Assembly (NCBI RefSeq): GCF_001708305.1
Contig: NZ_CP016953.1
Span: forward strand, 1,507,501-1,571,500
Length of the DNA stretch: 64,000 bases
From: Streptococcus himalayensis
GTDB lineage: Bacteria > Bacillota > Bacilli > Lactobacillales > Streptococcaceae
Reading direction: 5' to 3'
Each line of letters opens with the position of its first letter. The stretch's first letter is position 1. The notes under the pieces were generated by a model that did not search any database, had not been told where the DNA came from, and saw nothing but the letters and a program-made list of their open reading frames with translations. The translations under genes and the position numbers were made by a program. Shown here piece after piece: positions 17,720 to 26,470 of the stretch.

Positions 17720-19948
17720 ATGATTACTTCGAAATATGATTGGCAGTTAGCGACGACCTTCTCGGATGAGGCTTTTTTGAAAATGGGGAAAAAAGCAGGT
17801 CTCGAACCTGCCGTTGCAGCTCTCCTTTATCAACGGGGCATTCAGACAGAGGAAGCTTTGAAAGCCTTTTTAGAGCCTGATTTAAATCAGCTTCATGACC
17901 CCTATCTGTTAAATGACATGGAAAAAGCAGTGGAGCGGATTCGTCAGGCGATTTCCGAGGGCGAGCAAATCTTGGTCTATGGTGATTACGATGCAGATGG
18001 TATGACCAGTGCTTCTATCATCAAGGAAACCTTAGATGAGTTGGGGGCGGAATGCCAGGTCTATCTGCCCAATCGCTTTACAGATGGCTATGGTCCAAAT
18101 AAGAGTGTCTATAAATACTTTATTGAACAAGAAGGAATTTCACTGATTATCACTGTTGACAATGGGGTGGCTGGGTTAGAGCCAATTGCCTTTGCTCAAG
18201 AAGCTGGGGTTGATGTGATTGTGACTGACCACCATGCCATGCCAGAGATTCTGCCTCAGGCCTATGCTATTCTTCATCCTGAACATCCGGCTGCTCACTA
18301 TCCGTTTCAGCATTTAGCGGGTTGTGGGGTAGCGTTTAAGCTAGCCTGTGCCCTCTTGGAGGATATTCCCTTAGAATTGCTCGATTTGGTTGCCATTGGA
18401 ACGATTGCAGATATGGTTAGTTTGACAGGGGAAAACCGTGTTTTGGTCAAGTATGGCTTGTCTGTCTTGCAACAAACCCAGCGAATTGGTCTACAAGAAT
18501 TGCTACATGTCTCTGGGATTGCATCTAGTGATGTCACGGAAGAAACGGTTGGTTTTCAGCTAGCTCCTCGGCTCAACGCCTTGGGGCGTCTGGACGATCC
18601 CAATCCAGCGGTAGATTTGCTGACAGGGTTTGATGAAGAGGAAGCCCACGCCATTGCCCTCATGATTAACGAAAAAAACGATGAGCGAAAAGCATTGGTG
18701 GAAGCTATCTATGAAGAAGCTAAGGCCATGGTTAAGTCTGAAAAATCAGCCCAAGTTTTGGCGAAAGCAGGTTGGAATCCAGGGGTCTTGGGAATTGTGG
18801 CAGGACGGCTCTTAGAAGAACTTCATCAGCCAGTTGTCGTCTTATCCATTGATGGGGATTTTGCCAAGGGGAGTGCCAGAAGTGTTGAAGCGGTCAATAT
18901 TTTTGATGCACTCGATCCGCACAGGGATTTGTTTGAAGCTTTTGGAGGTCACGCTGGAGCCGCAGGAATGACCTTAAAAGTAGAAAATCTTACTTCCTTA
19001 TCAGATGTATTAGAAGCATATATTCAGACAGAAAATCTTGATTTAAGCCGTAAAAGTCCTCTTTATCTGGATGAAGAATTGCAGTTGGCAGAGTTGACCT
19101 TAGATACCTTGAAGAGCTTTGACAAATTAGCTCCCTTTGGTATGGATAATAAGCGTCCGATTTTTTATATCAAGGATTTGGTAGTAGAACAAGCACGGAC
19201 GATGGGTCAGGGCAATAACCATTTGAAGCTCAAGATTTTCCAAGATGGGGCAGCTTTTGACGTCGTTGCGTTTGGAAAAGGAAGTCTAGCCATGGAATTT
19301 GCACAAGCCAAGCAGTTGGAGTTAGCGGTCACCCTGTCGGTCAATCAGTGGAACGGTCAGACAACCTTGCAGCTCATGATGACGGATGCCAGGGTTAATG
19401 GGGTACAATTGTACAATATTCGTGGGCGAAAAGCGACTGTCCCAGAAGGCGTTCCTCAACTCCGGTTTAAAGATGACCAAGTGGAGGTAGGAGATAGCCC
19501 AGCCATCGTAGTCTATGATGTTCCAGAAAATCTAGATAGGCTCAAGTCGATTTTACAAACCCAGAATTTCTCCGCTATTTATTTCAAAAATGAAATCAAT
19601 CCAGCCTATTATTTAACTGGCTATGGCACGCGGGAGCAATTTGCCAAGCTCTATAAAACCATCTATCAATTTCCAGAGTTTGATGTACGCTACAAGCTCG
19701 CAGACCTAGCAGCTTTTTTGAAAATTGAGAAAATTCTTCTGATCAAAATGATTCAGATTTTTGAAGAATTAGGTTTTGTGACCATTACAGATGGTGTGAT
19801 GAAGGTTGAGAAAGAAGCAGAAAAACGAGAGATTGCTAGTAGTCAGATTTACCAAGAGTTGAAAAAAATTGTCAAGGAGCAGGAATTGATGGCTCTAGCC
19901 CCTGTCCAAGAAATCTATGATGTTTTAATGGCACCAGATAAATCTTAG
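17720..19948 (+). CDS. recJ: Single-stranded-DNA-specific exonuclease RecJ
   Basis: 5'-3' single-strand exonuclease of recombination and repair, 742 residues. DHH motifs are present: [18 protein letters not shown] and VTDHHAMP in the catalytic half; the DHHA1 domain has [14 protein letters not shown] and [11 protein letters not shown] motifs. The long C-terminal region (about 560-742) is the one found in Firmicute RecJ proteins. apt follows 71 bases later, as is usual in streptococci. Confidence 0.95.
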   Translation: MITSKYDWQLATTFSDEAFLKMGKKAGLEPAVAALLYQRGIQTEEALKAFLEPDLNQLHDPYLLNDMEKAVERIRQAISEGEQILVYGDYDADGMTSASIIKETLDELGAECQVYLPNRFTDGYGPNKSVYKYFIEQEGISLIITVDNGVAGLEPIAFAQEAGVDVIVTDHHAMPEILPQAYAILHPEHPAAHYPFQHLAGCGVAFKLACALLEDIPLELLDLVAIGTIADMVSLTGENRVLVKYGLSVLQQTQRIGLQELLHVSGIASSDVTEETVGFQLAPRLNALGRLDDPNPAVDLLTGFDEEEAHAIALMINEKNDERKALVEAIYEEAKAMVKSEKSAQVLAKAGWNPGVLGIVAGRLLEELHQPVVVLSIDGDFAKGSARSVEAVNIFDALDPHRDLFEAFGGHAGAAGMTLKVENLTSLSDVLEAYIQTENLDLSRKSPLYLDEELQLAELTLDTLKSFDKLAPFGMDNKRPIFYIKDLVVEQARTMGQGNNHLKLKIFQDGAAFDVVAFGKGSLAMEFAQAKQLELAVTLSVNQWNGQTTLQLMMTDARVNGVQLYNIRGRKATVPEGVPQLRFKDDQVEVGDSPAIVVYDVPENLDRLKSILQTQNFSAIYFKNEINPAYYLTGYGTREQFAKLYKTIYQFPEFDVRYKLADLAAFLKIEKILLIKMIQIFEELGFVTITDGVMKVEKEAEKREIASSQIYQELKKIVKEQELMALAPVQEIYDVLMAPDKS

Positions 19949-19979
19949 ACCCTCCATTTCCCATTTTTAGAAAAAATGG

Positions 19980-19985
19980 TATAAT
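19980..19985 (+). promoter_or_regulatory. -10 box upstream of apt
   Basis: TATAAT 34 bases before the apt ATG. The -35 region is poor, so apt may also be read through from recJ. Confidence 0.45.
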
Positions 19986-20019
19986 AAAGAGTAAAATTTT
20001 AAAAAAGAGAAAGAAATCA

Positions 20020-20532
20020 ATGAACTTAAAAGATTATATTGCCAGTATCGAAAATTATCCGCAAGAAGGAATTATCTTCCGTGATATTAGCCCCTTGATG
20101 GCTGATGGAAATGCTTATAGCTATGCTGTTCGCGAGATTGTTCAGTATGCAACAGACAAAAAAATCGATATGATTGTAGGTCCTGAGGCGCGTGGCTTTA
20201 TCGTAGGTTGTCCTGTTGCCTTTGAATTAGGAGTTGGTTTTGCTCCGGTTCGCAAACCAGGAAAATTACCACGCGAAGTCATCTCGGCTGACTATGAAAA
20301 AGAATATGGACTAGATACCCTCACCATGCATGCAGATGCTATTAAGCCAGGTCAACGTGTCTTGATTGTGGATGACCTGTTGGCTACAGGTGGAACTGTC
20401 AAAGCAACGATTGAGATGATTGAACGCCTTGGTGGAGTTGTGGCAGGTTGTGCCTTCTTGATTGAACTAGATGATCTGAAAGGCCGTGAAGCTATTGGGG
20501 ACTATGATTACAAGGTTTTAATGCATTATTGA
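20020..20532 (+). CDS. apt: Adenine phosphoribosyltransferase
   Basis: Purine-salvage enzyme making AMP from adenine and PRPP, in the cytoplasm. The 170-residue protein has the PRPP-binding motif [13 protein letters not shown] and the conserved GPEARGF and RKPGKLP segments. The standard ATG has GAAAG upstream. Confidence 0.96.
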   Translation: MNLKDYIASIENYPQEGIIFRDISPLMADGNAYSYAVREIVQYATDKKIDMIVGPEARGFIVGCPVAFELGVGFAPVRKPGKLPREVISADYEKEYGLDTLTMHADAIKPGQRVLIVDDLLATGGTVKATIEMIERLGGVVAGCAFLIELDDLKGREAIGDYDYKVLMHY

Positions 20533-20571
20533 TATAGTTAAAAACTAGAACTAGTCAGAGAAAAAATATAA

Positions 20572-20600
20572 TTGAAAACTATATCTCCTTTGAGTATAAT
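20572..20600 (+). promoter_or_regulatory. Promoter of metA
   Basis: TTGAAA (20572-20577), 17-base spacer, TATAAT (20595-20600). This leaves a short leader before the AAAGGAG ribosome site and the ATG at 20632. No riboswitch-sized leader is present. Confidence 0.85.
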
Positions 20601-20631
20601 AACAGTAAAGTACGGTAAAGGAGATATTTTC

Positions 20632-21576
20632 ATGCCTATTAAAATCGATAAAAAGTTACCAGCTGTTGATATTTTAAAATCTGAGAATGTCTTTATTATG
20701 GACGATGAGCGAGCCAATCAACAGGATATCCGCCCCTTGAATATCTTGATTTTGAACCTGATGCCTCAGAAAATTGTCACAGAAACACAACTGCTTAGAC
20801 ATCTAGGGAATACTCCTTTGCAGCTCAATGTAGAATTTCTTTATATGAAAAGTCATGACTTCAAAACCACTGGTTTGGAGCATTTGGAGACTTTTTACAA
20901 GACTTTTGAGGAAGTGCAAGACCGCTATTTTGATGGTTTGATTATCACGGGAGCCCCTGTGGAGCATTTGCCGTTTGAAGAGGTGGATTATTGGGAGGAA
21001 TTTTGTCGCTTGATTACTTGGAGTAAGACCCATGTTTATTCGACGCTTCACATTTGCTGGGGGGCTCAGGCAGGACTATATGCTCGGTATGGAGTAGATA
21101 AGATGACCTTATCCAAGAAATTATCAGGGGTTTTCTCACAGTTCAGTCCTGAGCATCCAAATCTTCTTTTTAGGGGATTTGATGACGAATATTTCTCCCC
21201 CCACTCTCGGCATACAACCGTCCGCAAAGAAGCCATTCAGGCATTGACCAATTTGGAGATTTTATCAGAAGGAAGAGAAGTCGGCGTGTCAGTTGTCGCG
21301 AGCCGTGATTTGCGAGAAGTTTATAGTTTTGGACATTTGGAATATGACCGAGATACCCTTGCAAAAGAATATGAACGTGATGTTACAGCAGGCCTGAATC
21401 CAGATGTACCAGAACATTATTTTAAGGATGATAATCCCCAAGCCCGACCAAATTTATGTTGGAGTTTACCGGCAGCTCTGTTTTTCAGCAATTGGATCAA
21501 CTATGCTGTTTATCAAGAAACACCATTTGACTGGGAAAGTCCAGAAAATGAGGTTTCCTTCTTTGCCTATTTATAA
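20632..21576 (+). CDS. metA: Homoserine O-acyltransferase (MetA family)
   Basis: First committed step of methionine synthesis from homoserine. The 314-residue protein has the catalytic cysteine in HICWGAQAG (Cys142) and the [15 protein letters not shown] and FGHLEYD segments of the family. Many MetA enzymes in Bacillota use acetyl-CoA rather than succinyl-CoA, so the acyl donor should not be assumed. An ORF extension to 20572 exists but overlaps the promoter; AAAGGAG eight bases before 20632 decides the start. dnaD follows 9 bases after. Confidence 0.93.
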   Translation: MPIKIDKKLPAVDILKSENVFIMDDERANQQDIRPLNILILNLMPQKIVTETQLLRHLGNTPLQLNVEFLYMKSHDFKTTGLEHLETFYKTFEEVQDRYFDGLIITGAPVEHLPFEEVDYWEEFCRLITWSKTHVYSTLHICWGAQAGLYARYGVDKMTLSKKLSGVFSQFSPEHPNLLFRGFDDEYFSPHSRHTTVRKEAIQALTNLEILSEGREVGVSVVASRDLREVYSFGHLEYDRDTLAKEYERDVTAGLNPDVPEHYFKDDNPQARPNLCWSLPAALFFSNWINYAVYQETPFDWESPENEVSFFAYL

Positions 21577-21585
21577 AGAGGAATT

Positions 21586-22263
21586 ATGACGTATTTACGA
21601 GCTTTTAGAGAAGGGAATTTGGTTTTGCCAAGCGCCCTCTTCTTTCATTTTCATGAAATTTTTGATTCGAGCGATGATTTTTTAGTGTGGCAATTTTTCT
21701 ATTTGCAAAATACGAGTGCAGTAGAGGATATTTCCCCTTCAAAAATTGCAGAGAGTTTGGGAAAAACAGTGGCGGAAGTCAATCGTTCCATGTCTAGTTT
21801 GACCGAAAAAGGTCTCTTGCAGTACAAGACCATTGAACTAAATGGGGAGATTGAAGCGATTTTTGATGCCTTGCCAGCCCTTGAGCGTTTGGATGAAATA
21901 GAGCAGAGAAAACAAGGAACTTCGAAGAAAGAAGCAGCTCCAAATGACTTGAAGAATGTGGTAACGGCCTTTGAGCAGGAGTTGGGACGTTTGCTGACCC
22001 CTTTTGAACTGGAAGATTTGGGAAAAACACTGGAAGAAGGTACCAAACCAGAGCTTGTTAAAGCGGCTCTTCGAGAAGCGGTCTTTAACGGGAAGCCAGT
22101 ATGGAGCTATATCCAAGCAATTTTGAGAAATTGGCGTCGTGAAGGGATTACAAGCGTTCAACAAGTCGAAGCCAAAAGACGAGAACGGGAACAATTTGAC
22201 CAAAAGCAAGTCCTTGTATCGGATGAATTCGTCAAAGCCATGGATTTATGGAAAGAAGATTAA
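21586..22263 (+). CDS. dnaD: DnaD family replication protein
   Basis: Primosome protein of 225 residues. It has a winged-helix N-terminal domain (to about 95; PSALFFHFHEIFDSSDDFLVWQ region) and the C-terminal DnaB_2 domain, with FEQELGRLLTPFELEDL and the ending motif YIQAILRNW. It helps load the replicative helicase. Downstream in streptococci one often finds nth; here the gene is followed by insertion sequences. Confidence 0.9.
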   Translation: MTYLRAFREGNLVLPSALFFHFHEIFDSSDDFLVWQFFYLQNTSAVEDISPSKIAESLGKTVAEVNRSMSSLTEKGLLQYKTIELNGEIEAIFDALPALERLDEIEQRKQGTSKKEAAPNDLKNVVTAFEQELGRLLTPFELEDLGKTLEEGTKPELVKAALREAVFNGKPVWSYIQAILRNWRREGITSVQQVEAKRREREQFDQKQVLVSDEFVKAMDLWKED

Positions 22264-22289
22264 AGAGCTAAGATTGGCTCTTTTTTATT
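22264..22289 (+). terminator. Terminator of dnaD
   Basis: AGAGC and GCTCT form a short stem followed by six T residues. It lies just before the IS66 target site. Confidence 0.65.
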
Positions 22290-22401
22290 TGGAATGAACA
22301 CATGTGAAGAATTTTTGTAACCGCCCAATAACGAGGTGTCTATGATATTTTCCACGCCTCTAGTATACTGTTATCAGAAAACAGAACTGGAGGCTATTTT
22401 G

Positions 22402-22431
22402 ATGTCACAACCTATTGTTCCCTTGAAAACA
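22402..22431 (+). pseudogene. IS66 orf1 (TnpA-like), 5' fragment
   Basis: ATG 22402 behind CTGGAGG encodes the first ten codons (MSQPIVPLKT). The ISL3 element and its 8-bp duplication then interrupt it. Joined to 23854-24009 the frame is open for 61 residues, so the split is recent and the gene was intact when the ISL3 element arrived. Confidence 0.8.
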
Positions 22432-23845
22432 GGCTCTTTGTCAACTGTAGTGGGTAGATGTCAGCTAACATCTAGAGAGGACCAACTTGGTCTTCTCTTT
22501 TTTGATGTTTAAGGCAATCAAAATCCGCTTTTTGAAGTTTTCAAAGTTCCTGAAACCAAAGGCATTTCGTTTAATGACTTTGATAAGATTATTGGTAGCT
22601 TCCAATTTAGCGTTGGAATAAGGCAATTCCAAGGCGTTTAAAACCTTGTCCTTATCCTTTAGAAACGTCTTAAATACCGTCTGGAAAATAGGGTTAACAG
22701 TGGCTATTTCTTGTTCAATTAGGTCAAAGAAATGATCTGAGTTCTTCTCTTGGAAATGGAATAAAAGAAGTTGATAGAGTTCATAATGTTGTCGTAACTC
22801 ATCTGAGTAGGATAGGAGCTTGTCTAAGATTTCCTTATTGGTCAAATGCATGCGAAATGTAGGGCGATAAAATCGTTTATCACTGAGTTTACGGCTATCT
22901 TGTTGTACCAGTTTCCAGTAGCGTTTTAAGACACGGTATTCCTGGGATTTTCTATCGAATTGATTCATGATTTGTATGCGGACACGGTTCATAGCACGGC
23001 TGAGATGTTGCACAACGTGGAAACGATCAAGCACGATTTTAGCATGAGGAAAAAGTTGTTTGGCTAGTTGATAGTAAGGGCTAAACATGTCCATAGTGAT
23101 GAATTTAACGCGGTTTCTGACCTGTCTAGGGTATCTCAGAAAGTGATTTCGGATGGTTGCTTGCGTTCTTCCATCAAGGATAGCGATGATGTTATTTGTG
23201 TCAAAATCTTGAGCGATAAAGCTCATTTTCCCTTTCTTGAAGGCATACTCATCCCAGGACATGACTTCTGGAAGCTTAGCCCAATCCGTTTCAAACTTAA
23301 ACTCATTGAGTTTTCGAATAACTGTAGATGTTGAAATGGAGAGTCTGTGTGCGATATGTGTCATTGCTTGCTTTTCGATGAGTAATTGTGCGATTTTCTG
23401 GTTGACAGCGACAGAGATTTGATGGTTCTTCTTAACAATAGGAGTTTCAGCGACCGCTATTTTCCCACAGTCTTTGCACTTGAAACGACGCTTTCGAAGG
23501 CGGATAAGTAGCGGGTAGCCAGCAGTTTCTAAGTAGGGGATTTTAGAGGCTTTCTGGAAGTCGTACTTAGCCATTTGTCCCTTGCAGGAAGAGCATTTAG
23601 GGGCTGTGTAATCCAAGTGACCGTGGAGTTCTAAGTGTGTTCCCATGTCGCATTCATTAGTGATCGTGATATTTTTGTCTTTCATTTTGAGAAAATTTGT
23701 GATAAGATTTAGTTGTTCCATATGAGTCTTTCTAAATGATGGTTTTATCGCTTTTCATTATAGGTCATATGGGACTTTTTTTCTACACTGAAAAAGGCTC
23801 CATAATCTCTACAGTGGATTTACCCACTACAGATATTATAGAGCC
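22432..23845 (-). mobile_element. Complete ISL3-family insertion sequence
   Basis: Element of 1414 bp with imperfect 24-bp ends: GGCTCTTTGTCAACTGTAGT at 22432 and the complement GGCTCTATAATATCTGTAGT at 23845. A perfect 8-bp target duplication TGAAAACA lies at 22424-22431 and 23846-23853. It contains one full transposase on the minus strand. It sits inside orf1 of the surrounding IS66 element and appears intact. Confidence 0.93.
22465..23721 (-). CDS. ISL3 family transposase
   Basis: Protein of 418 residues. An N-terminal zinc-finger region contains two CxxC pairs (CSSCKG, CKDC), followed by a helix-turn-helix (IAHRLSISTSTVIRKL) and a DDE-type catalytic domain. Likely acidic residues are in MSWDEYAF, ITMDMFSP and AKLEATNNLIK. 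Length and ends fit intact ISL3 members, so the element may be mobile. Confidence 0.92.
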   Translation of the reverse strand: MEQLNLITNFLKMKDKNITITNECDMGTHLELHGHLDYTAPKCSSCKGQMAKYDFQKASKIPYLETAGYPLLIRLRKRRFKCKDCGKIAVAETPIVKKNHQISVAVNQKIAQLLIEKQAMTHIAHRLSISTSTVIRKLNEFKFETDWAKLPEVMSWDEYAFKKGKMSFIAQDFDTNNIIAILDGRTQATIRNHFLRYPRQVRNRVKFITMDMFSPYYQLAKQLFPHAKIVLDRFHVVQHLSRAMNRVRIQIMNQFDRKSQEYRVLKRYWKLVQQDSRKLSDKRFYRPTFRMHLTNKEILDKLLSYSDELRQHYELYQLLLFHFQEKNSDHFFDLIEQEIATVNPIFQTVFKTFLKDKDKVLNALELPYSNAKLEATNNLIKVIKRNAFGFRNFENFKKRILIALNIKKEKTKLVLSRC

Positions 23846-23853
23846 TGAAAACA

Positions 23854-24009
23854 CCACAATCTCGTCGATTTCCTCATAAATCCAGAAATGATCTGGTACT
23901 GAAAATGCGTATTGGAAAAGTTGAACTAAGCTTGTTCCAATCTCTTCATCAAGAAACACTGGAAACTATTTTAGAAAAGGTACTTACTTATGAGCATCCA
24001 ACTCAGTGA
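23854..24009 (+). pseudogene. IS66 orf1 (TnpA-like), 3' fragment
   Basis: Continuation of the frame interrupted by the ISL3 element: from CCACAATCTC at 23854 to TGA at 24007-24009 (51 codons, e.g. KMRIGKVELSLFQSL). The end overlaps the tnpB start at 23990, which is the usual IS66 gene arrangement. Confidence 0.8.
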
Positions 24010-24340
24010 TTTAGGGCAGGTCTATCTGGTTTGCGGCAAAACCGATATGCGTCAAGGAATTGATTCGCTGGCCTATCTCGTTAAACGTCAATTTGAATTA
24101 GATCCCTTTTCTGGTCAAGTCTTTCTCTTCTGTGGTGAACGAAAAGATCGGTTCAAAGCTCTTTACTGGGATGGACAAGGTTTTTGGCTACTCTACAAAC
24201 GATTGGAAAACGGCAAACTCACTTGGCCAAGCAATGAAGAAGAGGTCAAAGCCTTAACTTCCGAGCAAGTTGATTGGTTGATGAAGGGATTTTCGATAAG
24301 TCCTAAAATAAAACCTACAAACAGTCGTGATTTTTATTGA
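23990..24340 (+). CDS. tnpB: IS66 family accessory protein TnpB (Orf2)
   Basis: Protein of 116 residues with the family signatures VCGKTDMRQGIDSLA, FLFCGERKDRFKALYWDG and FWLLYKRLENGKLTWP. It is full length. It is required with TnpC for IS66 transposition; its exact role is not known. Confidence 0.92.
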   Translation: MSIQLSDLGQVYLVCGKTDMRQGIDSLAYLVKRQFELDPFSGQVFLFCGERKDRFKALYWDGQGFWLLYKRLENGKLTWPSNEEEVKALTSEQVDWLMKGFSISPKIKPTNSRDFY

Positions 24341-25290
24341 AATCATGGCTTTCTTTTCGGTATAATAAAGAAAACTGGAGGGTGAGACTATGGAAGAGTT
24401 ATTAGCCATTATTAAACAACAAGCAGCTGTTAACCAACAACTCACAAATGAACTTGCTCTCCTTCGTGAACAAGTAGCTTATCTGACGCAAAAGCTTTAT
24501 GGCAAGTCATCAGAGAAGGTTGTGTATCAACCTGGTCAGCTAAGTCTCTTTGAAGAAGAACCACTTCTTGAAGAAGACGCTGACTTACCCAGGTGACACA
24601 GAAACGATTACCTATAAACGTAAGAAAACCAAGGGAATTTGTCAGGCTGTTTTCAGTCAGTTTACTCCAGAGATGGTTCATCATGAACTAGAAGGCGAAG
24701 ACTGCACTTGTCCAGACTGTCACGGTCAGTTGAAAGAAATTGGTTCTTGTATTCAACGGCAAGAGTTGGTCTTCATCCCTGCACAATTGAAGCGGATTGA
24801 CCATGTCCAACACGCTTACAAGTGCCAGAACTGTAGCGAGAAGAATTTTAACGATAAGATTATCAAGGCTCCTGTTCCGAAGGCTCCTTTGGTACATAGC
24901 CTAGGGTCAGCTTCTATCATTGCCCACACCATTCATCAGAAGTTTAACCTGAAAGTTCCCAACTACCGTCAAGAAGAGGATTGGAACAAGCTTGGCTTGC
25001 CAATCACACGGAAGGAAATCGCCAACTGGCACATCAAGTCTAGTCAGTATTATTTCGAGCCGATTTATGACCTTCTGCACGAGAAATTACTAGAACAACC
25101 TGTTCTCCATGCGGATGAGACTTCTTACAGGGTCTTAGAAAGTGATAGCCAGTTGACCTTCTACTGGACCTTCTTATCTGGCAAGCATGAAGAACAGGGA
25201 ATCACTCTTTATCATCACGATAAAGGGCGGAGTGGCTTGGTTGTGAAGGAGTTTCTTGGAGATTACACAGGCTATGTACATTGTGATATG

Positions 25291-25394
25291 TTACGGCAGT
25301 AACTTGGAACTTTAGTTCCTTAGTTCTGCCTATGCGATAGCAGTCCAAGCTTGAGGAACGAAGCGACGCTAAGCTTGGTTAACTGCGAACCGCT
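25291..25394. repeat. Small non-coding insertion (MITE-like) inside tnpC
   Basis: About 104 bases that interrupt the conserved CDM-W-SAYRQL coding segment. They contain a hairpin (CCAAGCTT near 25348 with AAGCTTGG near 25371) and similar inverted outer parts (GGCAGTAAC at the left, GTTAACTGC at the right). No coding potential. It looks like a short dispersed streptococcal repeat; no name is assigned. Confidence 0.6.
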
Positions 25395-25790
25395 GAGTGC
25401 CTATCGACAGTTAGACAAAGCTCAGCTAGTTAGTTGTTGGGCTCATGTCAGAAGATCTTTTTTGAGGCCACTCCTAAAAAGGCAGACAGGACTTCCTTGG
25501 GTGCTAAGGGATTAGCCTATTGCGATCGCTTATTTGCTTTGGAGAATGACTGGGTTGACCTCTCTACTGAAGAGCGACTACATAAACGCCAGGCAGAGTT
25601 AGCCCCTTTGATGGACGAGTTCTTCAACTGGTGCCGCAATCAATCTATTTTACCTGGATCAAAACTTGGTCGTGCGATAGAGTATAGCCTTAAGTATGAA
25701 GAACTATTCAAGGTAGTTCTTCAAGATGGCCGCTTGGTTCTATCCAATAATGTAGCAGAACGCGCTATTAAGTCCTTGGTCATGGGACGG

Positions 25791-25846
25791 AGTGAAAGAG
25801 TCCAGTGGACTCTTTCAGCCTGAGCTTAAAAATACAAAAGTGAAGG
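25791..25846. repeat. Second small insertion with a perfect palindrome in tnpC
   Basis: About 55 bases break the conserved MGRRNWLF segment. At 25794-25816 GAAAGAGTCCA is followed, after one base, by its exact complement TGGACTCTTTC. The remainder (CCTGAGCTTAAAAATAC) is AT-rich. Probably another small dispersed repeat. Confidence 0.55.
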
Positions 25847-26125
25847 TGGTTGTTTTCCCAAAGTTTTGAGGGAGCTAAAGCAACTGCCATTATCCTGAGT
25901 TTACTGGAAACAGCTAAGAGGCATGGTCTTGATTCAGAGAAATACACCACTTATCTTCTGGAACATCTTCCAAACGAGGAGTCACTCGCAAAAAAGGAGG
26001 TTCTAGAGGCTTATTTAGCGTGGGCTGAACGAATTCAGAACAACTGCAAATAGAAAAGTTCCAGAGTCAAGCAAGACTTTGGAACTTTTTCAATATACCT
26101 CGTTATGGAGCGCTTACGAATTTTT

Positions 26126-26460
26126 GAATGAAAGATTTCTAGAAAAATAGCAAATCTACACTTGTTTATATTTGTAAACTCTATTCATTTTATGATTTGT
26201 TTGAAAATAGTTGCGAACTAGAATATGATTGATTTTAAAATGGGGAGAGGGAGGTAGAATAAAATCTATGAACTAGTGATATTTTGTAAAAAAGTATAGA
26301 GATAAAGGGTTAGAAAATCACGAGGGAGGGGGTATTTTAAAGCAATAAAAAGCGTTTTAGGAAAAATAAAAAATGATACTAATTAGTTCTTTTTTCTTTA
26401 CAAAGATGTTTCCTTTATGATTTAATAATGAATATAACCTATCATTGACGGGAGGAGAAT
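26126..26460. other. Intergenic region upstream of the M26 protease
   Basis: AT-rich with no convincing gene. A plausible promoter is TTTACA (26397-26402), 18 bases, TTTAAT (26421-26426). A GGGAGGAG sequence lies near 26449. Confidence 0.5.
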
Positions 26461-26470
26461 AGTATTTGTT

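Larger units (their letters stand above)
24390..26053 (+). pseudogene. tnpC: IS66 transposase TnpC, multiply disrupted
   Basis: Consecutive pieces of one transposase in different frames: N-terminal coiled coil (24390-24590), zinc-finger plus catalytic core (about 24590-25290, with CPDCHG and HADETSYRVLE), a third piece from about 25396 (AYRQLDKAQL) and the C-terminal piece from about 25847 (LFSQSFEGAKATAI). Breaks: a frameshift near 24590, an insertion at 25291-25394, a further one-base shift near 25450 and a small palindromic insertion at about 25791-25846. Clearly non-functional. Confidence 0.88.
22317..26117. mobile_element. Decayed IS66-family element (left and right ends intact)
   Basis: Terminal inverted repeats: 22317 onward (GTAACCGCCCAATAACGAGG) and the right end up to 26117 (complement GTAAGCGCTCCATAACGAGG), about 19 of 23 bases alike. 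An 8-bp direct repeat GAATTTTT flanks it at 22309-22316 and 26118-26125, the target duplication. Inside are the three IS66 genes: orf1 (split by an ISL3 element), tnpB (intact) and tnpC (several frameshifts and two small insertions). The element therefore cannot transpose on its own. Confidence 0.9.

Noticed and set aside
22465..23721. ISL3 insertion carrying passenger genes
   Set aside because: The 1414-bp element contains only the transposase; other open frames are shadows.
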